A stretch of 42,823 bases of DNA from Ascidiaceihabitans sp. (GCA_028388995.1 JAOEQC010000011.1:1-42823), one strand, 5' to 3'. Positions 28,862 through 38,162 are shown, counted from the stretch's first letter. Program-made: numbers and translations. The notes: a model not told the origin generated them from the sequence alone.

Positions 28862-30091
28862 ATGCGCCGCGTTGTCGTCACAGGTTTGGGGATTGTCTCA
28901 AGCATCGGTAATAATGTTGAAGAAGTGCTTGCAAGCTTGCAGGCCGGAACTTCTGGCATCGTAGCAAGCCCAGAAATGACCGAGCACGGCTTTCGCAGCC
29001 AAATTGCTGGCACGCTCAAACTGGATGTCGCCGAACACGTCGACAAACGCACCCTCCGTTTCATGGGCCAAGCAGCGGCTTATGCCCACATCGCTATGGG
29101 CCAAGCCATTGCTGACGCGGGCCTGACTGAAGCTGAGGTCGTGAATGAACGTACGGGCCTTGTTGCAGGTTCTGGTGGTCCTTCCACTTCTGCAATGCTG
29201 ACAGCGCACCAAACAGTTGCAAAGACAGGTGCTACAAAACGCATCGGTCCATTCGCAGTTCCAAAATGCATGTCATCCACCGTCAGCGCGAACCTCTCAA
29301 CCGCTTATAAGATCAAAGGGATCAACTATTCGATCACCTCTGCTTGCTCCACGTCCCTCCACTGCATCGGCAACGCAGCAGAACAAATCATGATGGGCAA
29401 ACAAGACGTTATGTTTGCAGGCGGTGGCGAAGAGTTGGATTGGACATTGTCCTGCCTGTTTGACGCGATGGGTGCGATGAGTAGTAAATATAACGACACC
29501 CCAGAACGAGCGAGCCGTGCGTTTGACACGGACCGCGATGGTTTCGTGATTTCAGGTGGTGGCGGTATTGTTGTTCTCGAAGACCTAGATCACGCGTTGG
29601 CACGTGGCGCGAAAATTTATGCTGAAGTCACAGGCTACGCAGCAACATCAGACGGCCACGACATGGTTGCGCCATCTGGTGAGGGCGGAGAGCGCGCCAT
29701 GCGCCTTGCACTGTCCACACTGCCAGAAGACCGTAAAGTCGGCTACATCAACGCACATGGCACATCCACGTCAGTTGGCGATGTTGGTGAAGTCGAAGCG
29801 GTTCGCCGCGTGTTTGGCAAAGGCACGACACCACCTGTCAGCTCAACCAAATCCATGACAGGTCACGCCCAAGGGGCAGCTGGCGCACTCGAAGCAATCT
29901 TTAGCATCTTGATGTTGGACAATGACTTCATCGCCCGCTCGATCAACGTCAAAAACCTTGATCCAGCCATCGACGCCTCAGAAATCGCACTTGAAATGGT
30001 TCAAAACGCTGGTCTTGATAGCGTGATGACCAACTCATTTGGATTTGGCGGCACTAATGGATCAATGATCCTTTCCAAATATCACGGGTAA
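28862..30091 (+). CDS. fabB: 3-oxoacyl-ACP synthase I
   Basis: A 409-residue KAS I that elongates unsaturated acyl-ACPs, partner of FabA. The Cys-His-His triad is visible: Cys162 in SITSACSTSLHCIG, His in INAHGTSTSVGD, and His in STKSMTGHAQGAAGA. NSFGFGGTNGSMIL is the C-terminal glycine-rich loop. AAGGAGAGCGCC precedes the ATG, an excellent ribosome binding site. fabI begins ten bases past its stop. Confidence 0.97.
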   Translation: MRRVVVTGLGIVSSIGNNVEEVLASLQAGTSGIVASPEMTEHGFRSQIAGTLKLDVAEHVDKRTLRFMGQAAAYAHIAMGQAIADAGLTEAEVVNERTGLVAGSGGPSTSAMLTAHQTVAKTGATKRIGPFAVPKCMSSTVSANLSTAYKIKGINYSITSACSTSLHCIGNAAEQIMMGKQDVMFAGGGEELDWTLSCLFDAMGAMSSKYNDTPERASRAFDTDRDGFVISGGGGIVVLEDLDHALARGAKIYAEVTGYAATSDGHDMVAPSGEGGERAMRLALSTLPEDRKVGYINAHGTSTSVGDVGEVEAVRRVFGKGTTPPVSSTKSMTGHAQGAAGALEAIFSILMLDNDFIARSINVKNLDPAIDASEIALEMVQNAGLDSVMTNSFGFGGTNGSMILSKYHG

Positions 30092-30101
30092 AAATTTCAT
30101 T

Positions 30102-30893
30102 ATGACGAATCTGTTAGCAGGAAAACGCGGCCTTATTATGGGTGTCGCCAATGAACGCTCCATCGCTTGGGGCATAGCAAAATCTATGGCCGACGCTGGG
30201 GCTCAGCTTGCCTTTACCTATCGAGGTGAAGCATTCGGCAAACGCCTTGAGCCTTTGGCTGCCTCTGTTGATTCCGACTTCATGGTCGACGTTGATGTAA
30301 CGGATGATGCAAGCCTAGACGCAGCGTTCGAAGCTTTGGGTTCACGTTGGCCGACAATCGACTTTGTTGTCCACGCCATCGCGTTTTCTGACAAATCAGA
30401 GCTAACAGGTCGTTTTCTGAACACGTCACGTGCTAACTTTAAGCATTCAATGGATATCTCAGCATATTCCTTCATCGAAGTTGCGCGTCGTGCGCACCCA
30501 TTGATGGTTGAGAATGGCGGGACGTTGATGACATTGACGTACCAAGGTTCAAATCGCGTTGTACCAAATTATAACGTCATGGGTGTTGCCAAAGCCGCTC
30601 TTGAATCAGCGACACGTTACCTTGCCAACGACCTTGGACCAGATGGCATTCGCGTTAACGCAATTTCACCTGGCCCAATGAAGACACTGGCAGGTGCCGC
30701 GATCGGCGGGGCACGCAAGACCTATAAACACACAGATCAAAATGCGCCAATGCGCTCAAACGCTACCTTAGAAGCGGTGGGAGGCACAGCAGTTTATCTT
30801 GCATCTGACGTTGGGGCCTACACCACCGGCGAAGTCATTCGTGTCGATGGCGGCTACCACGTTTTGGGTATGCCACAACCAGACCACCTGTAA
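30102..30893 (+). CDS. fabI: Enoyl-ACP reductase (NADH)
   Basis: A 263-residue short-chain dehydrogenase-type enoyl-ACP reductase, the last step of each elongation cycle and the target class of triclosan. GLIMGVANERSIAWGIAKSM is the nucleotide-binding loop in the divergent FabI form. The active-site Tyr-x6-Lys is NYNVMGVAKAALES. ISPGPMKTLAGAAI is the substrate-loop region. It completes fabA-fabB-fabI, likely one operon. Confidence 0.96.
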   Translation: MTNLLAGKRGLIMGVANERSIAWGIAKSMADAGAQLAFTYRGEAFGKRLEPLAASVDSDFMVDVDVTDDASLDAAFEALGSRWPTIDFVVHAIAFSDKSELTGRFLNTSRANFKHSMDISAYSFIEVARRAHPLMVENGGTLMTLTYQGSNRVVPNYNVMGVAKAALESATRYLANDLGPDGIRVNAISPGPMKTLAGAAIGGARKTYKHTDQNAPMRSNATLEAVGGTAVYLASDVGAYTTGEVIRVDGGYHVLGMPQPDHL

Positions 30894-30906
30894 GCAATTA
30901 TAGAAT

Positions 30907-30951
30907 TCGGGCGTAACACGCAGTTCACCTTGCATAAATTCGCCCGATTTT
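30907..30951 (+). terminator. Weak terminator candidate after fabI
   Basis: TCGGGCG (30907-30913) pairs with CGCCCGA (30941-30947), followed by TTTT. The 27-base loop makes it weak. Confidence 0.35.
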
Positions 30952-30991
30952 CGCCCTAACATGGCCCACAGCCTCAATTAGCTATTTGACC

Positions 30992-31312
30992 ATGAGAAAA
31001 CAAACCCCACATTTCGAAAGACTATTAGCCCGCCGTCAGGCGCGTGCGATGCGATCCAAGAAACTGGGCCACCTAATTTTTTACGTGGTAGCTGTTGGCG
31101 CAAGCGCAACTTTGCGCCTGAACCCTCAATTGGTTAACGAGATCGCAAATTATTTTGCTGAGCCTTCCCAGGCTACACAGGTTACTACTCACAAAAATGC
31201 GCCTATCGCTGTAATTCGCAACACTATGCCTAAAGATCGGATTAAAGTTAGACGTGGCATTACCCGGCAGGCCCAACTTAATGCTGCTACCAGTCAAACC
31301 ATGTCTAAATAA
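30992..31312 (+). CDS. Small hypothetical protein with one membrane helix
   Basis: I do not recognise this protein. From the ATG at 30992 it has 106 residues: a basic N-terminus (MRKQTPHFERLLARRQARAMR), a single hydrophobic helix (KLGHLIFYVVAVGASATL, about residues 25-42), then a polar, Thr/Lys-rich tail outside or inside the membrane. No strong ribosome binding site is visible. The charge pattern suggests the N-terminus is cytoplasmic. It may be a real membrane-anchored protein, but evidence is only the open frame and its charge and hydrophobicity pattern. Confidence 0.5.
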   Translation: MRKQTPHFERLLARRQARAMRSKKLGHLIFYVVAVGASATLRLNPQLVNEIANYFAEPSQATQVTTHKNAPIAVIRNTMPKDRIKVRRGITRQAQLNAATSQTMSK

Positions 31313-31319
31313 ATTGAGA

Positions 31320-31341
31320 AAATGCTTCGCGAGATCGAAGC
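31320..31341 (-). terminator. Possible terminator after the FKBP isomerase gene
   Basis: GCTTCG (31324-31329) pairs with CGAAGC (31336-31341), loop of six. On the minus strand it is followed by ATTTTC. The stem is short, so this is tentative. Confidence 0.4.
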
Positions 31342-31369
31342 TAGGCAATAGGCACCCAGCTTCAAAAAA

Positions 31370-31798
31370 TCAGTTGATTGATACAACTTCGAAATCAAAT
31401 GTCAGAGCTTTACCTGCAAGTGCGTGGTTTGCATCCAGCGTTACAGTCGCTTCGTCCATCGCAACCACGGTAACAGGCAGTGGCTGACCACTTGGTGTTT
31501 GCATGTGAAGCGTGAGGCCGATTTCCAATGGAATATCCTCAGGGATACCTTCCCGTGGCACCGCTTGCTTCATCTCTTCAACAGCTTCACCGTATGCCAA
31601 TTCACAAGGGATTTGTACGATCTTCTTTTCGCCAACCTTCATGCCAGGCATCGCTTCATCAAGACCAACAATGATGTGACCAGAACCCACTTCAAATTCC
31701 AGCGGTTCGCGGCCTTCTGAACTGTCGAAAACGCTGCCGTCTTCAAGGGTTCCAGTATAGTGAATGCTCACGTTGTCGCCTGTTTTGATCTTGGCCAC
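31370..31798 (-). CDS. FKBP-type peptidyl-prolyl isomerase, SlyD-like
   Basis: A 142-residue peptidyl-prolyl cis-trans isomerase and chaperone of the SlyD type. GTG at 31798 is chosen because AAAGGA lies seven bases before it and the family start VAKIKTGDNVSIHYTG follows; the longer in-frame extension has no family similarity. FKBP core: TGTLEDGSVFDSSEGREPLEF, and GLDEAMPGMKVGEKKIVQIP. The inserted flap domain follows (about 75-120), then the strand VTLDANHALAGKALTFDFEV. The C-terminal metal-binding histidine tail of E. coli SlyD is absent. Confidence 0.93.
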   Translation of the reverse strand: MAKIKTGDNVSIHYTGTLEDGSVFDSSEGREPLEFEVGSGHIIVGLDEAMPGMKVGEKKIVQIPCELAYGEAVEEMKQAVPREGIPEDIPLEIGLTLHMQTPSGQPLPVTVVAMDEATVTLDANHALAGKALTFDFEVVSIN

Positions 31799-31929
31799 GT
31801 TGATGTCCTTTGTGCCGTATTTTAAATTTCGCGCACACTGCCCCGAACAGATCATCGGGTAAACCCATCTTTTAGCCTTTTCGATCGCCACATCGCGTGC
31901 CACTGTGTTGAAAAAGCAGGAGACGACAC

Positions 31930-32616
31930 ATGCCTATTACCACGTGTATTTTTGACGCCTACGGCACTTTGTTTGATGTGGCTGCTGCAGCACGCCAGGC
32001 GGCAAGCGAACCACAGTTTTCCAAGATTAAGGACACGTGGCCACAACTGGCAGAACACTGGCGTCTCAAACAACTACAATACACTTGGCTGCGTGCCATC
32101 ATACAGGCCCACACCGACTTTTGGGAAGTGACCCAAGACGGCCTAGATTGGGCATTGGAGAAATGCGGCGTTGATGGTGATGCAGAGCTGCGCGAACGTC
32201 TACTTGCACTATATTGGGAACTACAGGCCTATCCAGAGGTTCCCCAGATGCTGCAAACCTTAAAGGCAGCAGGCTTGAACACGGCCATTTTGTCCAACGG
32301 GTCCCCTGATATGTTGGATGGTGCAGTCCAATCGGCTGGAATCGAAACCTTGTTGGATGATAACCTGTCTGTGCAAAGTGTTGGCATCTTCAAACCGGAT
32401 TCACGTGTGTATGACCTTGTGGGGCAACGGTTCGGTTGCGCCAAAGATGAGGTATTGTTCGTGTCCTCGAATGGATGGGACGCCGCGGGTGCTACTGGTT
32501 ATGGGTTCACAACCGCATGGGTGAACCGTTCTGGCGAACCTATGGACCGTATGCCGTGGAAGCCAAAACACGTCTTGCGCGACCTTACCAACATCCCCAA
32601 AATTGTCGGGCTTTGA
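31930..32616 (+). CDS. Haloacid dehalogenase, type II
   Basis: A 228-residue HAD-superfamily hydrolase of the L-2-haloacid dehalogenase type. The nucleophile is Asp9 in CIFDAYGTLFDV. Other type II markers: LSNGSPDML (motif II), the lysine in IFKPDSRVYDLV, and FVSSNGWDAAGATGYGF, the SSN..D motif specific to dehalogenases. GCAGGAGA precedes the ATG. It may dehalogenate 2-haloacids; other small phosphatase substrates cannot be excluded. It is divergent from the FKBP isomerase gene and leads the plus-strand catabolic stretch. Confidence 0.9.
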   Translation: MPITTCIFDAYGTLFDVAAAARQAASEPQFSKIKDTWPQLAEHWRLKQLQYTWLRAIIQAHTDFWEVTQDGLDWALEKCGVDGDAELRERLLALYWELQAYPEVPQMLQTLKAAGLNTAILSNGSPDMLDGAVQSAGIETLLDDNLSVQSVGIFKPDSRVYDLVGQRFGCAKDEVLFVSSNGWDAAGATGYGFTTAWVNRSGEPMDRMPWKPKHVLRDLTNIPKIVGL

Positions 32617-32661
32617 TCCAAGCCCCCAACCCTATCCACTCGCAATTCATAAGGAACTGAC

Positions 32662-33636
32662 ATGAACATCGATATGATCCGTGCTGCTGCACAACGTATC
32701 CAGAGTCACGCACGTTATACGCCCTTGCTGAATTCGCCGTTTTTGGATCAAATTGCTGGCCGCCGTGTTTGGATCAAACCCGAATGTTTACAACACACTG
32801 GCAGTTTCAAATTTCGAGGTGGCTGGTCTGCCCTATCGGCACTCAACGAACAAACCCGCGCAAAGGGTGTGATCGCATTCTCAAGTGGCAATCACGCACA
32901 AGGTGTTGCCTTGGCCGCGCGTTCACACGGCGTACCATCCGTGATCATCATGCCATCTGACGCCCCTGCCCTAAAGATCGCAAACACAAAAGCATTAGGT
33001 GCCGAAGTTGTTCTGTATGACCGCGACGGCGAAAGCCGTGACGCCATTGGTGCGGCTATGTCCAAAGAACGCGGACTAACCTTGATCAAACCCTATGATG
33101 AGCCCGAAGTGATTGCAGGCCAAGGCACCGTTGGCCTAGAGATAGCAACCCAAGCGGCCAAGCGCGGCATCACCAAAGCTGAAGTGATAGTGTGTTGTGG
33201 CGGCGGTGGTCTAACCAGCGGCATCGCCCTTGCCTTGGAAGCGGATGCGCCTGACATGTTGGTGCGCCCTGTTGAGCCTGAGGGCTTTGATGATGTCGCC
33301 CGCTCACTCAAAGACGATGTAATTCGCAGCAATGCAGCGACCTCCGGTAACATCTGTGATGCGGTCATAACGCTACAACCCGGCGACATTACCTTTCCTA
33401 TCATGAAACGGCTATGTGGTTCTGGTCTAACCGTTTCTGAAGACGAAGCATTGCAAGCCATGGCGCAGGCCTTTAGCCGCCTGAAACTTGTTGCAGAACC
33501 CGGGGGCGCAATCGCGCTTGCCTCTGCACTATACAGATCTGACCAAATAGCAGGCGATGATGTTATCGTCGTTATTTCCGGCGGCAACGTCGACGCAGCC
33601 CTTTTCAAAACAGCCCTTTCGCGCTTCGGGGTTTGA
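32662..33636 (+). CDS. Threonine/serine dehydratase (PLP)
   Basis: A 324-residue fold-type II PLP enzyme. The PLP lysine is Lys50 in HTGSFKFRGGW, and CGGGGLTSG is the phosphate-binding glycine loop. SSGNHAQGVALAARSHG is the substrate loop. The length is that of the short catabolic or racemase-like class without the C-terminal regulatory ACT domain. It would deaminate threonine or serine, though a 3-hydroxyaspartate-type or racemase activity is possible. The following EEP gene starts within two bases of the stop. Confidence 0.9.
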   Translation: MNIDMIRAAAQRIQSHARYTPLLNSPFLDQIAGRRVWIKPECLQHTGSFKFRGGWSALSALNEQTRAKGVIAFSSGNHAQGVALAARSHGVPSVIIMPSDAPALKIANTKALGAEVVLYDRDGESRDAIGAAMSKERGLTLIKPYDEPEVIAGQGTVGLEIATQAAKRGITKAEVIVCCGGGGLTSGIALALEADAPDMLVRPVEPEGFDDVARSLKDDVIRSNAATSGNICDAVITLQPGDITFPIMKRLCGSGLTVSEDEALQAMAQAFSRLKLVAEPGGAIALASALYRSDQIAGDDVIVVISGGNVDAALFKTALSRFGV

Positions 33637-33637
33637 T

Positions 33638-34833
33638 ATGACCAATTTTACAATCGCCAGTTTCAACGTCAAAAATTTAATTGGTGAGGACAAAGAGTAC
33701 TACAAGTTCCAGAAATACACGCCAGAAGAATACGCATGGAAAGCAAATTGGCTGTGTGAACAGTTGCAAACCATGAATGCCGATATAGTTGGTTTTCAGG
33801 AAATATTTGAGGAAAGTGCGCTGCGTGATGTGATCACAGAGGCCAACGCCGAAGGGATCGAAGACAACGCTGCCCATATTCCGGACAAAACCAAACGCTG
33901 CCGCAAACGCGCAATTTTCCGCAAACTGGCTTACACCCCTTATACGAATGCAGCGCTCACATTTGCACCTAACCTGAATGATGGTGGTGCCGTTGAACGC
34001 TGCCCCGGTCTTGCGATCCTGTCGCGCTTTGGCTTTGTCGGTGAACCTGAGGTGATCCAAGGCCTGGACGAAGACCAAATTAAATGGACCGGTAAAAGTC
34101 AGCAAGGCAGCTATGTCCTCAAACGCCTTTCACGCCCGATCCTGAAAGTCCGTGTTACTGTTGGTGATGCAGTCGTCACAATTTTTAACTACCATCTAAA
34201 ATCAAAGCTGGGTGAATATGATGTGCCTGAAGGTGCAGAGTTTCCAGCAGAAGCAGTCTTGACTGAATACGATCCAGTTGGCCACGCGATGGGGGCAATG
34301 CGTGCCTCAATGCGCCGCATGGCCGAAGCCTGCGTGCTGCGCCGTTTGATTATTGAAGACCTGCATGCTGGCAATCCTGTTATGGTGATGGGTGATTTCA
34401 ATGACGGCGAACACGCAGTCAGCAGCGAAATCAGCAGCGGCGAAGCCCCGTTCAAAAACTATTCTTGGATGCTGCGCCATGATGCCAAAACCTCTAATGA
34501 TCGCTATTCAAAAGAACAAAAAATCCAAATTATCGAAGATATCGAACGCGTGCGCCTACACTCAGCTGAAAAAAATTCGTGCGTAAATCAGCCCGCGACA
34601 TGGTGTTCACTGCGGCCTTTGGTGGCAACTTTGAAAACATCGATCAGATCTACATGTCTCGCCATTTTATGGCTGACACCCCTAATAGCATCGGTGAGAT
34701 GGAATATTTCAGCATCCTGAACGATCACCTAACAGACGGCAGCCATCCTGAAGCCCCGTATAACAAACTGGCGTCAGATCACGGCCAGATCATCGCGCAT
34801 ATGCGCCTAAACGATCGCAACAAACGAGGCTAA
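33638..34833 (+). pseudogene. Endonuclease/exonuclease/phosphatase-family gene, frameshifted at an A7 run
   Basis: The ATG at 33638 overlaps the dehydratase end closely and begins MTNFTIASFNVKNLIGEDKE. EEP hallmarks are intact: ASFNVKNL, GFQEIFEESAL, FNYHLKSKLGEYD, MVMGDFNDGEHAVSS (magnesium-binding NDG). After HSAEK the frame is lost at a run of seven A (34569-34575). In the neighbouring frame FVRKSARDMVFTAAFGGNFEN and YFSILNDHLTDGSHPEAPYNK, SDHGQI complete the domain to 34833, including the SDH catalytic histidine. One added or removed A would restore about 398 residues. Transcriptional slippage at A7, sequencing error or true decay would all look like this. Confidence 0.8.
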
Positions 34834-34836
34834 TTC

Positions 34837-35625
34837 ATGAAGTATGCGCATCTTGAAAACACAAAACTGCACTACAAGATTGATGGGCCAGAGGACGGCG
34901 CACCTGTTGTGTTTGCCAACTCCCTTGGCACTGATTTGCGCCTATGGGATCCAATCCTGCCATTGCTACCCAAAGGCCTGCGCATTTTGCGGTTCGACAA
35001 GCGTGGCCATGGCCTAAGCGCATGCCCACCTGCCCCATATTCTATGGGATCGTTGATCACCGATACCGAACAATTGATGGATCATACCGGTTTCAAAGAC
35101 GCCTTATTTGTGGGTCTGTCGATTGGTGGCATGATCGCTCAAGGGTTGGCCGTGAAGCGTTTGGATCTGATCCGTGCAATGGTTTTATCCAATACAGCGG
35201 CCAAAATCGGGAATGCTCTGATGTGGTCGGACCGCATTGACATTGTCCAAAAGCAAGGCATCGAAGCACTAGCCGACGGCGTCATGCAGCGCTGGTTTGG
35301 CAAAGCGTTTTGTGCGGGCCCCGACCTTGAACTATGGCGCAACATGTTGGTTCAACAAAGCGTCCAAGGTTACACTGGCTGTTGCGCAGCTATCTCAGGT
35401 ACTGATTTTTACACGCCAACCTCAGGCTTGCGTCTGCCGACATTGGGCCTTGCGGGGTCAGAAGATGGTTCAACCCCACCCGATTTGGTGCGCGAAACCG
35501 TTGATCTTATCCCCGGAAGCACGTTCCATCTGATACGTAAAGCTGGCCACCTGCCTTGCGTCGAGCAACCGATCGAGTATGCACAGGTTTTGACAGACTT
35601 CATGCGCAGTACAGGACATATCTAA
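34837..35625 (+). CDS. pcaD: 3-oxoadipate enol-lactonase
   Basis: A 262-residue alpha/beta hydrolase. The nucleophile is Ser95 in GLSIGGMIAQG; GAGAC-type catalytic Asp lies near GLAGSEDGSTPP and His in RKAGHLPCVEQP. RFDKRGHGLSACPPAPYSM is the typical PcaD loop. It hydrolyses the enol-lactone in the protocatechuate branch of the beta-ketoadipate pathway. pcaB follows three bases later. The usual pcaC, pcaH and pcaG partners are not in the window. Confidence 0.92.
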   Translation: MKYAHLENTKLHYKIDGPEDGAPVVFANSLGTDLRLWDPILPLLPKGLRILRFDKRGHGLSACPPAPYSMGSLITDTEQLMDHTGFKDALFVGLSIGGMIAQGLAVKRLDLIRAMVLSNTAAKIGNALMWSDRIDIVQKQGIEALADGVMQRWFGKAFCAGPDLELWRNMLVQQSVQGYTGCCAAISGTDFYTPTSGLRLPTLGLAGSEDGSTPPDLVRETVDLIPGSTFHLIRKAGHLPCVEQPIEYAQVLTDFMRSTGHI

Positions 35626-35628
35626 CCC

Positions 35629-36951
35629 ATGGCAGCTTCCGTTTTTGACAGCCCACTTTACGCCAAATTGTTTCCATCAGGCGACACTGGCCGCTTATTT
35701 ACAGACAGTGCAGCCATTCGGGCCATGCTTTTGGTTGAGGGCGCATTGGCCAAAGTCCAAGGCAAATTGAGTGTGATCCCAGATGAAAGCGGTGCTGCAA
35801 TCCACCGCGCAAGCCTTGAGATCACCATCGATCCAGGTGCCATCGCGGCATCAACAGGACAAAACGGGGTGTGTGTTCCTGGGTTGGTCGCTGCATTTCG
35901 CAAAGAGATGGAAGCGCCAGTGCACAGCGCGTTCGTCCACTGGGGTGCCACAAGCCAAGACATCATCGATACCGCGTTGATGTTGCGTATGCGTCAAGCG
36001 CTGACGCTGGCAGAAACCGATATCAAAACCATCCTAAGTTCGCTTGCCAATCAAGCGGCGAAATATGCAGATCAGCCAATGCCTGCGCGCACCTATAGCC
36101 AGCATGCGACGCCCACCAGTTGGGGCGCTGTGATTGCAACATGGGGCATGCCTTTGCTCGATGCACTAAAGGAATTGGACGAACTGCGCGCCTCATCCCT
36201 TTGGGTTTCCCTAAGCGGCGCGGCAGGCACGTCAGCCGCACTTGGCCCCAAAGCTGATCAAACACGCACGAATTTGGCCGCAGCTCTTGGCTTGAATGAT
36301 CCCAAACGCAGCTGGCATACTGACCGCACCCCGGTGTTACGGATCGCAGACTGGAGCGTACGGGTCACTACAATCTTAGGCGCAATGGGCCAAAGCCTGA
36401 TTGGGCTTAGCGCTGGTGGAATCGGCGAAGTCAAACTTGGAATACCCGGTGCATCATCCACAATGCCACAGAAACAAAACCCAGTCGCGCCATCAGCCAT
36501 TGTCGCGCTGTCAAATCAGGTTTCTGGTCTTAGCAGCAGCTTGCATCTAGCTGCCGTTCACCAACACCAACGCGATGGTGTTGCATGGTTTACTGAGTGG
36601 ATGACACTGCCCCAAATCATGTTGTCCAGTGCATCTGCTTTGGCCCATGCAAAAACACTAAGCGCCAACATGACTCCCCAAACCGAAAATATGAATGATG
36701 CCTTGGGCGGTCTTGGGTTAATTCACGCTGAAGCGCTAAGCTTTTCACTTGCTGAAACTATGCCGCGCCCCGATGCCCAAGCTGAAACTAAAAAGCTCTG
36801 CGCGCAAGCGATCGAAAAGGGCCAAGAACTGGCAACAGTTGCACAGGCCGCGCATCCGTCGATTTCCCCTGCGACATTCAAAGCCACAGAACAAATGGGA
36901 TGTGGGCCCAATCAAGCGCGCGCATTCGCTGCAGCTGTTAAGGCCCTCTAG
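35629..36951 (+). CDS. pcaB: 3-carboxy-cis,cis-muconate cycloisomerase
   Basis: A 440-residue member of the fumarase/aspartase superfamily that cyclises 3-carboxymuconate, feeding the decarboxylase PcaC. The superfamily signature is SSTMPQKQNPV, preceded by GEVKLGIPGA. FPSGDTGRLFTDSAAIRAML and GATSQDIIDTALMLRM are the N-terminal and active-site helices. It follows pcaD directly and overlaps a short intergenic gap to the MFS transporter. Adenylosuccinate lyase is excluded by the pca context and the missing lyase loop. Confidence 0.93.
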   Translation: MAASVFDSPLYAKLFPSGDTGRLFTDSAAIRAMLLVEGALAKVQGKLSVIPDESGAAIHRASLEITIDPGAIAASTGQNGVCVPGLVAAFRKEMEAPVHSAFVHWGATSQDIIDTALMLRMRQALTLAETDIKTILSSLANQAAKYADQPMPARTYSQHATPTSWGAVIATWGMPLLDALKELDELRASSLWVSLSGAAGTSAALGPKADQTRTNLAAALGLNDPKRSWHTDRTPVLRIADWSVRVTTILGAMGQSLIGLSAGGIGEVKLGIPGASSTMPQKQNPVAPSAIVALSNQVSGLSSSLHLAAVHQHQRDGVAWFTEWMTLPQIMLSSASALAHAKTLSANMTPQTENMNDALGGLGLIHAEALSFSLAETMPRPDAQAETKKLCAQAIEKGQELATVAQAAHPSISPATFKATEQMGCGPNQARAFAAAVKAL

Positions 36952-36953
36952 AA

Positions 36954-38162
36954 ATGCGCCTACCCTTACTGTTCATCATCTTCACCGTCATGATCGATGC
37001 GATGGGCATTGGTCTGATTATGCCCGTAATGCCCGATTTGATGGTCGAAGTGGGTGGCGGTACTTTGGGGGCAGCCGCCTTGTGGGGTGGGTTGTTATCC
37101 ACGTCATTTGCCGCGATGCAGTTCCTGTTTGGACCTGTTGTGGGTGGACTATCTGATAGGTTCGGGCGCCGTCCAATCTTGTTGGTTTCCTTGGTGGCAA
37201 TGGCCGCTGACTATCTGCTGATGGCAGTCGCAGGCACCATTTGGTTGCTTCTGATTGGCCGCATCATTGGCGGAATTACGGCCGCGACACACTCAACCGC
37301 CAATGCATACATCGCGGATATCTCCAAACCCGAAGATAAATCTGCCAATTTTGGATTGATCGGTGCGGCCTTCGGGCTCGGGTTTGTCATTGGGCCATTG
37401 ATTGGTGGCTTGTTGGCCGAATACGGCACCCGTGCCCCGTTCTATGCCGCCGCAGTTCTTTCAGGACTAAATGCACTGTTCGGATGGGTCGTGTTAAAAG
37501 AAACAGTCACTGATGCGATCCGGCGTCCATTTTCACTGAAACGCGCAAATCCGTTTGGCGCGTTTAAAGCCCTAAGCAAGCTACCAATGATCGGTCCGCT
37601 ACTTGGCGTCTATTTTGTCTATTCGATCGCGCACACAGTATACCCCGCCATCTGGAGCTATTTTGGCAAGGAACGCTTTGATTGGGATCCTGCAACCATC
37701 GGTTTATCCTTGGGGCTGTTTGGGATCATGATGGCGGTTGTCCAAGGGTTTCTGATCCGCCCAGCAATCAAATATTTGGGGGAACGGGGAACCATCATTT
37801 ATGGATTGTTCTTTGATATCATAGCGTTTGGCTTTCTAAGCCTTCTGACTTCTGGAACCGTTGCCTTGTTTTTCATCCCTGTTGCTGCACTTGCAGGGAT
37901 TGTTTCGCCAGCGCTTCAAGGATTGATGTCACGGGCCGTTGGAGATTATCAACAAGGGGAGCTACAAGGCGCACTGACGTCATTGTCCGCACTGGCCATG
38001 ATCATTTCACCAATGTTGATGACCAGCACCTTTGCCGCATTCACCGCTGAGACAGCACTCTTCTACATGCCAGGTGCACCATTCTTTCTGGCACTTATCC
38101 TAACGTTGATCGCAATCGCTTTGTTCATGCGCCACCGTACTTCAGGTGACGCTACGGAATAA
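36954..38162 (+). CDS. Tet-like MFS efflux transporter
   Basis: A 402-residue, twelve-helix MFS antiporter of the TCR/Tet family. MRLPLLFIIFTVMIDAMGIG starts it; the loop 2-3 motif GGLSDRFGRRPILLVSLV is a strong Tet-family match and GRIIGGITAAT is the helix 5 region. Members export tetracyclines or other drugs, but many environmental ones have unknown substrates. It begins two bases after pcaB, so it may serve the catabolic operon (uptake or export of aromatic acids) rather than resistance. Confidence 0.88.
   Translation: MRLPLLFIIFTVMIDAMGIGLIMPVMPDLMVEVGGGTLGAAALWGGLLSTSFAAMQFLFGPVVGGLSDRFGRRPILLVSLVAMAADYLLMAVAGTIWLLLIGRIIGGITAATHSTANAYIADISKPEDKSANFGLIGAAFGLGFVIGPLIGGLLAEYGTRAPFYAAAVLSGLNALFGWVVLKETVTDAIRRPFSLKRANPFGAFKALSKLPMIGPLLGVYFVYSIAHTVYPAIWSYFGKERFDWDPATIGLSLGLFGIMMAVVQGFLIRPAIKYLGERGTIIYGLFFDIIAFGFLSLLTSGTVALFFIPVAALAGIVSPALQGLMSRAVGDYQQGELQGALTSLSALAMIISPMLMTSTFAAFTAETALFYMPGAPFFLALILTLIAIALFMRHRTSGDATE

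Noticed and set aside
36954-38162. Tetracycline resistance gene as an acquired resistance island
   Set aside because: No mobile element or repeat beside it, and it is packed into the pca operon, so native function is more likely.
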